Shown here piece after piece: positions 61,301 to 64,000 of a stretch of DNA of 64,000 nucleotides. The notes beneath the pieces were generated by a model that had not been told where the DNA came from, did not search any database, and worked only from the letters and a program-made list of their open reading frames with translations. Made by a program: the position numbers and the translations under genes. The stretch spans positions 11,836,001-11,900,000 of the forward strand of contig NC_090291.1 of the NCBI RefSeq assembly GCF_037392515.1, read 5' to 3'. How positions within the stretch are numbered: position 1 is the stretch's first letter; every line of letters begins with the position of its first letter. The stretch is from Haliotis asinina (lineage: Eukaryota > Mollusca > Gastropoda > Lepetellida > Haliotidae).

Positions 61301-62770
61301 GATGTCAAGGCTGAAGAGGTGAGTATGTTAGACATAGCTTCACCTTCTTTAGTTTCTAAGGAAACGTATCAGGATGTAGACATTTCTGAAGATTTGACAG
61401 AGGAGCAACAAAATGAGGTGAAGGAGCTCATAAGTGAATTCAAAGATGTACTGAGTGATTTACCAGGGAAGGTAGATTGTATGGAATATAAGATCAAGCT
61501 GACATGTAATGAGCCTATACGATCCAAGCCCTATCCACTTCCTCATCATATGAGAGATGTTGTAGCTAAGGAGATACAGCTAATGTTAGACATGGGGGTG
61601 ATAGAACCTTCTCAGTCACCATATGCATCCCCCATTGTACTTGTGAAGAAGCCTGACTCGACTTACAGATTTTGTACCGATTTTCGCAAACTGAATCAGG
61701 TGACCGTATTTGATGCCGAACCAATTCCATTAGCTGATTCCATCTTTGCACGGTTACGGAACTGTAAATATCTTACCAAAATTGATGTAAGCAAAGCATA
61801 TTGGCAGATTCCAATGGAAGAGAGTAGCAAAGAACTGACAGCATTTATAACTCCTGATGGATTATACCAATGGAAGGTGATGCCATTTGGAGTAGTTAAT
61901 GCACCTGCAGTATTTTCCCGACTGATGAGACAAGTATTGCACAACATACCAAATACAGACAACTTCATAGACGACATCATAGAAGGAACTGAGAACTGGT
62001 CACACCACATGGTAAGTCTGAGAGCAATATTTACGAGGTTAAGACAATTCCATCTTACAGCTCGACCTTCAAAGGTAAAAGTGGGATATAAACATCTGGA
62101 CTTTTTAGGGCACAAGGTGGGTAGTGGTCTAATTCGACCAGAAGGTAAGAATGTAGAAAAGATCCTAAATGTGGAGCGACCTCAAACCAAGAAACAAGTG
62201 AGAGCGTTGTTGGGACTGACCGGGTACTACCGGAAATTTATCCCAAACTATGCAGCCATAGCAGTTCCGCTAACTGATCTCACAAAGAAAGGAAAGCCAA
62301 ACAAGGTCATATGGACAGAAAGCCAGGAATTAGCTTTCACTACGTTAAGAACCCATATGTCAAGTTTTCCTATCTTGAAACTACCCGACTTGAAGAAACC
62401 ATTCTTGGTAAGAACAGACGCTTCTGACGTTGGAATCGGAGCTGTACTGCTACAAGAACAGGAAGGTGAGCGATTTCCAATATTGTTTGTGAGTCGGAAG
62501 TTAGTAGATCGTGAGAGAGCGTATTCTACAATAGAAAAAGAGTGTTTGGCTATTGTGTGGGCAATACAGAAGTTAGAAAGATATCTGTATGGGAGAGAAT
62601 TTATTTTGGAGACTGACCATCAGCCCTTAATATGGATGACCAAGGCAAAAATGACCAATGGACGAGTGATGAGGTGGGCCCTGACTTTGCAACCCTACAG
62701 ATTTCTAATTCGTGCAATCAAAGGAAGTGAGAATGTTGGGGCTGATCTCTTGAGCCGGTGTTCACCCTAG
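58349..62770 (+). CDS. Gag-Pol polyprotein, order gag-protease-integrase-RT-RNase H
   Basis: The open frame runs from 58226 to TAG at 62768-62770; I take the ATG at 58349 (ATTATGG, good context) before a soluble Gag-like start MDIDKLIKL, giving 1,473 residues. Positions from that start: charged coiled coil about 25-97; Gag capsid-like domain about 119-280; CX2CX4HX4C zinc knuckle 329-342 (59333-59374); protease DTG 423-425 (59615-59623), with Cys after DTG; integrase zinc finger H618, H625, C655, C658; integrase D688, D748, E784 (D-D35-E); GPY/F motif (WKGPY) about 923-927; RT about 1060-1230, first Asp D1146 and box FIDD 1206-1209; RNase H D1357, E1396, D1423. All catalytic residues are present. 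Gag and Pol share one frame, so no frameshift is needed. Family role: copy-and-paste transposition through a cytoplasmic particle. Confidence 0.95.
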   Translation: MDIDKLIKLGQSLGYEKDDLRVFVKEQMELENEKEKDRLEREERAREREIKKLELEERKEKERLEWERERERLELEKEKCKIQSNERIELAKLEKSAAGNQEGQVGENRSAAIPKMPKMPPFDDHNDNIDAYLQRFERVATAQGWDPSHWAAYLCTLLKGKALEVYSRLNAFEAENYNAVKTALLKRYEMTEDGFHQKFRTAKTETGEIFTQFVVRIENYFNRWIELSGTQKTFEGVRDLLLREQILNVTGRDLGIFLRERKPKDAMEMARLAEQFIEARGTSHGRYNRPVIPGQTDKQVSKGKIVEGSASGKHGTCSKQFVPIKERTCYNCNQTGHLAAQCKKPKFKVASIQVSEDNTNMSLIHPDNTKVEPCIHEVLDGDAATSEEVTKADVASGSVLTKDHRMPFYQGKVNDTPVDVLRDTGCNGVIVRRSMVKDACLTSETQSCKLADSRILTLPVAWITVNTPFYTGMVRAACMDTPICDLILGNIPGVREPGDPDLMWDKQDIKTVGAVETRSQRRVRQVGMEPLKTLEPVGLTLSRGEFVSLQHQDSSLNKIRKLVEEGKIRETRHSTSSYFVENDMLYRKHTSNKMDNGKQVVQAVVPVGLRTQVMKVCHEALMGGHLGIKKTLDRVISQFYWPGVIGDVRRHVQSCDICQRTMPKGKVRKIPLGQMPSIEVPFERVAVDLIGPLYPVTDKGNRYILTVVDYATRYPEAVALPRVETEYVAEALFEIFSRVGIPKEILTDMGAQFTSGVMKEVSRLLSIHQLTTSPYHPMCNGLVEKFNGTLKTMLKRMCAERPNDWDRYVPALLFAYREVPQESLGFAPFELLYGRTVRGPVQILREIWTRDIPNPEVRTTYEYVLDLQNRLEETIHVAQQELQKKACKYKKFFDVKSKPRKMKVGDKVLILLPTDSNKLLLQWKGPYEILDTFGIGNYRIQVGNKIKTYHANLLKRYIEREEVKDTAVCDVSIAQLVHVSAGLVDVKAEEVSMLDIASPSLVSKETYQDVDISEDLTEEQQNEVKELISEFKDVLSDLPGKVDCMEYKIKLTCNEPIRSKPYPLPHHMRDVVAKEIQLMLDMGVIEPSQSPYASPIVLVKKPDSTYRFCTDFRKLNQVTVFDAEPIPLADSIFARLRNCKYLTKIDVSKAYWQIPMEESSKELTAFITPDGLYQWKVMPFGVVNAPAVFSRLMRQVLHNIPNTDNFIDDIIEGTENWSHHMVSLRAIFTRLRQFHLTARPSKVKVGYKHLDFLGHKVGSGLIRPEGKNVEKILNVERPQTKKQVRALLGLTGYYRKFIPNYAAIAVPLTDLTKKGKPNKVIWTESQELAFTTLRTHMSSFPILKLPDLKKPFLVRTDASDVGIGAVLLQEQEGERFPILFVSRKLVDRERAYSTIEKECLAIVWAIQKLERYLYGREFILETDHQPLIWMTKAKMTNGRVMRWALTLQPYRFLIRAIKGSENVGADLLSRCSP

Positions 62771-62962
62771 TCATACTATGTGTATGGCAGTGTGTAAATA
62801 ATGTACTCTCTGCATATCCAGATTATTTGTCAGCAGTTATTTCTTATGTATTACTGTGCTATTGTACATTTAGACAATTGTGTTTTATGATATTTATGCA
62901 TTAAAACAAACTTAAATGTGATCTTGAGTGTAATATATAATTGTACTTGTGTACAATTACTT

Positions 62963-62976
62963 GAAGAGGGGAGTGA
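62963..62976 (+). other. Polypurine tract
   Basis: GAAGAGGGGAGTGA directly abuts the 3' LTR start TGTCA, the expected place for plus-strand priming. The bases 62771-62962 between the stop codon and the tract are AT-rich without a gene. Confidence 0.75.
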
Positions 62977-64000
62977 TGTCAAGATCACAGATGATTTCGT
63001 TTATATAATTAGTTTATGGTACTGTAAATAGATGTAGTATGGTATTGTTAGAGTGTGTTATATATTGTTGGGAGTTGTTGTTAGATTATGTTCGGTAATA
63101 CTATGGGAACAGGGTTATGTTCAGGGAAGCGTGACCAGGTATGGCCAGAGAGCTGGGGTGTTAATTTGTAAACAATAGAGAGGTGTTGAGTAGCTTGGGT
63201 ATGGGAGGTCAATATAAATAGTGAGGAAGGGTAGTAATCTGCACAGTCAGCCAGAATCACCACTGTGTTCACCTGTATGGGTTCAACTTTTGTATGGGAT
63301 TGCATCTCACGCTGGCTGGCGTAAGTTTTTATTATCATTATTACTTTTGTATTTATTGATTGAGTAGATGTAGCAAGAAATTGTTTTACTGATGTAGTAT
63401 TTCTAGATATATGTGCATATTGTAACACTATATAGCCACAAAGCCATTCAAAATTTGAATGTTATCGTTCCACAAAAACTGTTCCACTTTCAAATATGTA
63501 AATCGGAGTAAAGTACATGCATAAAGTATAAGACATTGACACATGTCTTACTGAGTAACTGTAGTTACTTATATTGTATTGTAGTGTCCCGGAACTGGCC
63601 GGTTATCCTTAAAGTAAGGAGAGGGGTATTATCTCCGCCTGTAAGGAGACAGACAAGAGTCTTCCCTGTTGTACAAGGAGCATGTATCTCCTAGTAATGT
63701 GAGATGTGGATGGCACAGCCATCAACCATTACACAGGCCCCTTAAACTCCGTGAGGGAAACCATCGCCTGGGTGTGAGGGATACCACACAAATACCATGA
63801 CGTCACCAAGTGGAACCAAAGTGCACTGACATTCTGATTACATTGTAAAGAGAAAGTGTTCTCTCTGAGTGGCAAATTCCTTTATTGTTATTTAGTTCAA
63901 TTGTTTAGTTTCTGATTGGGATTATATGTAATCATTATCTATATTAGTGAGGGTATTAGGATTTTAGTGTAGTTAGTAGTAGTAGTAGTATTATTAGAAC
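62977..64000 (+). repeat. 3' LTR of the Gmr1-like element (first 1,024 bases)
   Basis: Aligns without gaps to 56781-57804 at a constant offset of 6,196; reading the two copies through I saw no base difference. About 185 bases lie beyond the window. Confidence 0.92.

Larger units (their letters stand above)
56781..64000 (+). mobile_element. Ty3/Gypsy-class LTR retrotransposon with integrase before reverse transcriptase (Gmr1-like), 3' end cut by window
   Basis: Order seen: 5' LTR 56781-57989, PBS 57993-58010, one gag-pol frame 58349-62770, polypurine tract 62963-62976, 3' LTR from 62977 to beyond the window. Projected full length is about 7,405 bases (end near 64185, from LTR spacing of 6,196). 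Pol order is protease, integrase, RT, RNase H; in typical Gypsy elements integrase is last. This order marks the Gmr1-like lineage. The coding frame has no stop or frameshift and the LTRs appear identical, so the copy looks young. The target-site duplication cannot be checked because the right flank is missing. Confidence 0.93.

Overview
This is a eukaryotic, intron-rich, repeat-rich stretch, most likely from a marine gastropod of the abalone type (Haliotis). The main reason is two short interspersed repeat families that recur about 40 times on both strands and end in GCGGCGTAAAAC plus a CACT-type tail, a signature I know from abalone DNA. The host genes look lophotrochozoan/metazoan, and the spacers hold SINEs, MITEs and simple repeats.

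Layout. Positions 1-13,200 carry no recognisable host gene. They are built from a large, imperfect inverted repeat (about 3,500-6,650 against 9,670-13,180), a second inverted pair (about 1,230-1,840 against 7,115-8,270), a CCTACGTAGG-rich minisatellite, and many SINE copies. Positions 13,200-22,700 are intergenic, with a foldback MITE (15,860-16,393), a trace of a Tc1/mariner-type transposase near 17,600 and SINEs.

Positions 22,733-36,714 (minus strand) hold a complete host gene, the BANP/SMAR1 orthologue. Ten coding exons could be joined by hand with GT-AG borders and consistent phase throughout, giving 418 residues with a nuclear localisation patch, a coiled coil and a BEN DNA-binding domain. 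A probable promoter lies near 38,400-38,560. The intron between its exons 8 and 9 (24,922-28,740) carries a decayed DIRS-like retroelement. Positions 39,900-42,160 carry two hairpins/repeats and an apparently intact Tc1-type DNA transposon with a 341-residue DD34E transposase.

At 45,457 (plus strand) the first coding exon of a POGLUT2/3 (KDELC) protein O-glucosyltransferase begins. I found no other exon of it in the window, so its first intron probably exceeds 10 kb and may contain everything to the right. Positions 56,781-64,000 are a nearly complete Ty3/Gypsy-class LTR retrotransposon, cut by the window end inside its 3' LTR. It has a single open gag-pol frame in which integrase precedes reverse transcriptase, the Gmr1-type order. 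Its two LTRs look identical over the 1,024 bases that can be compared.

The window is thus two host genes set in mobile DNA of several ages: very recent (LTR element), probably recent (Tc1 element, several SINEs with perfect target duplications) and old (DIRS-like, mariner trace, arms of the inverted repeats). All splice joins, domain calls and repeat pairings were made by eye; no alignment or database search was run.
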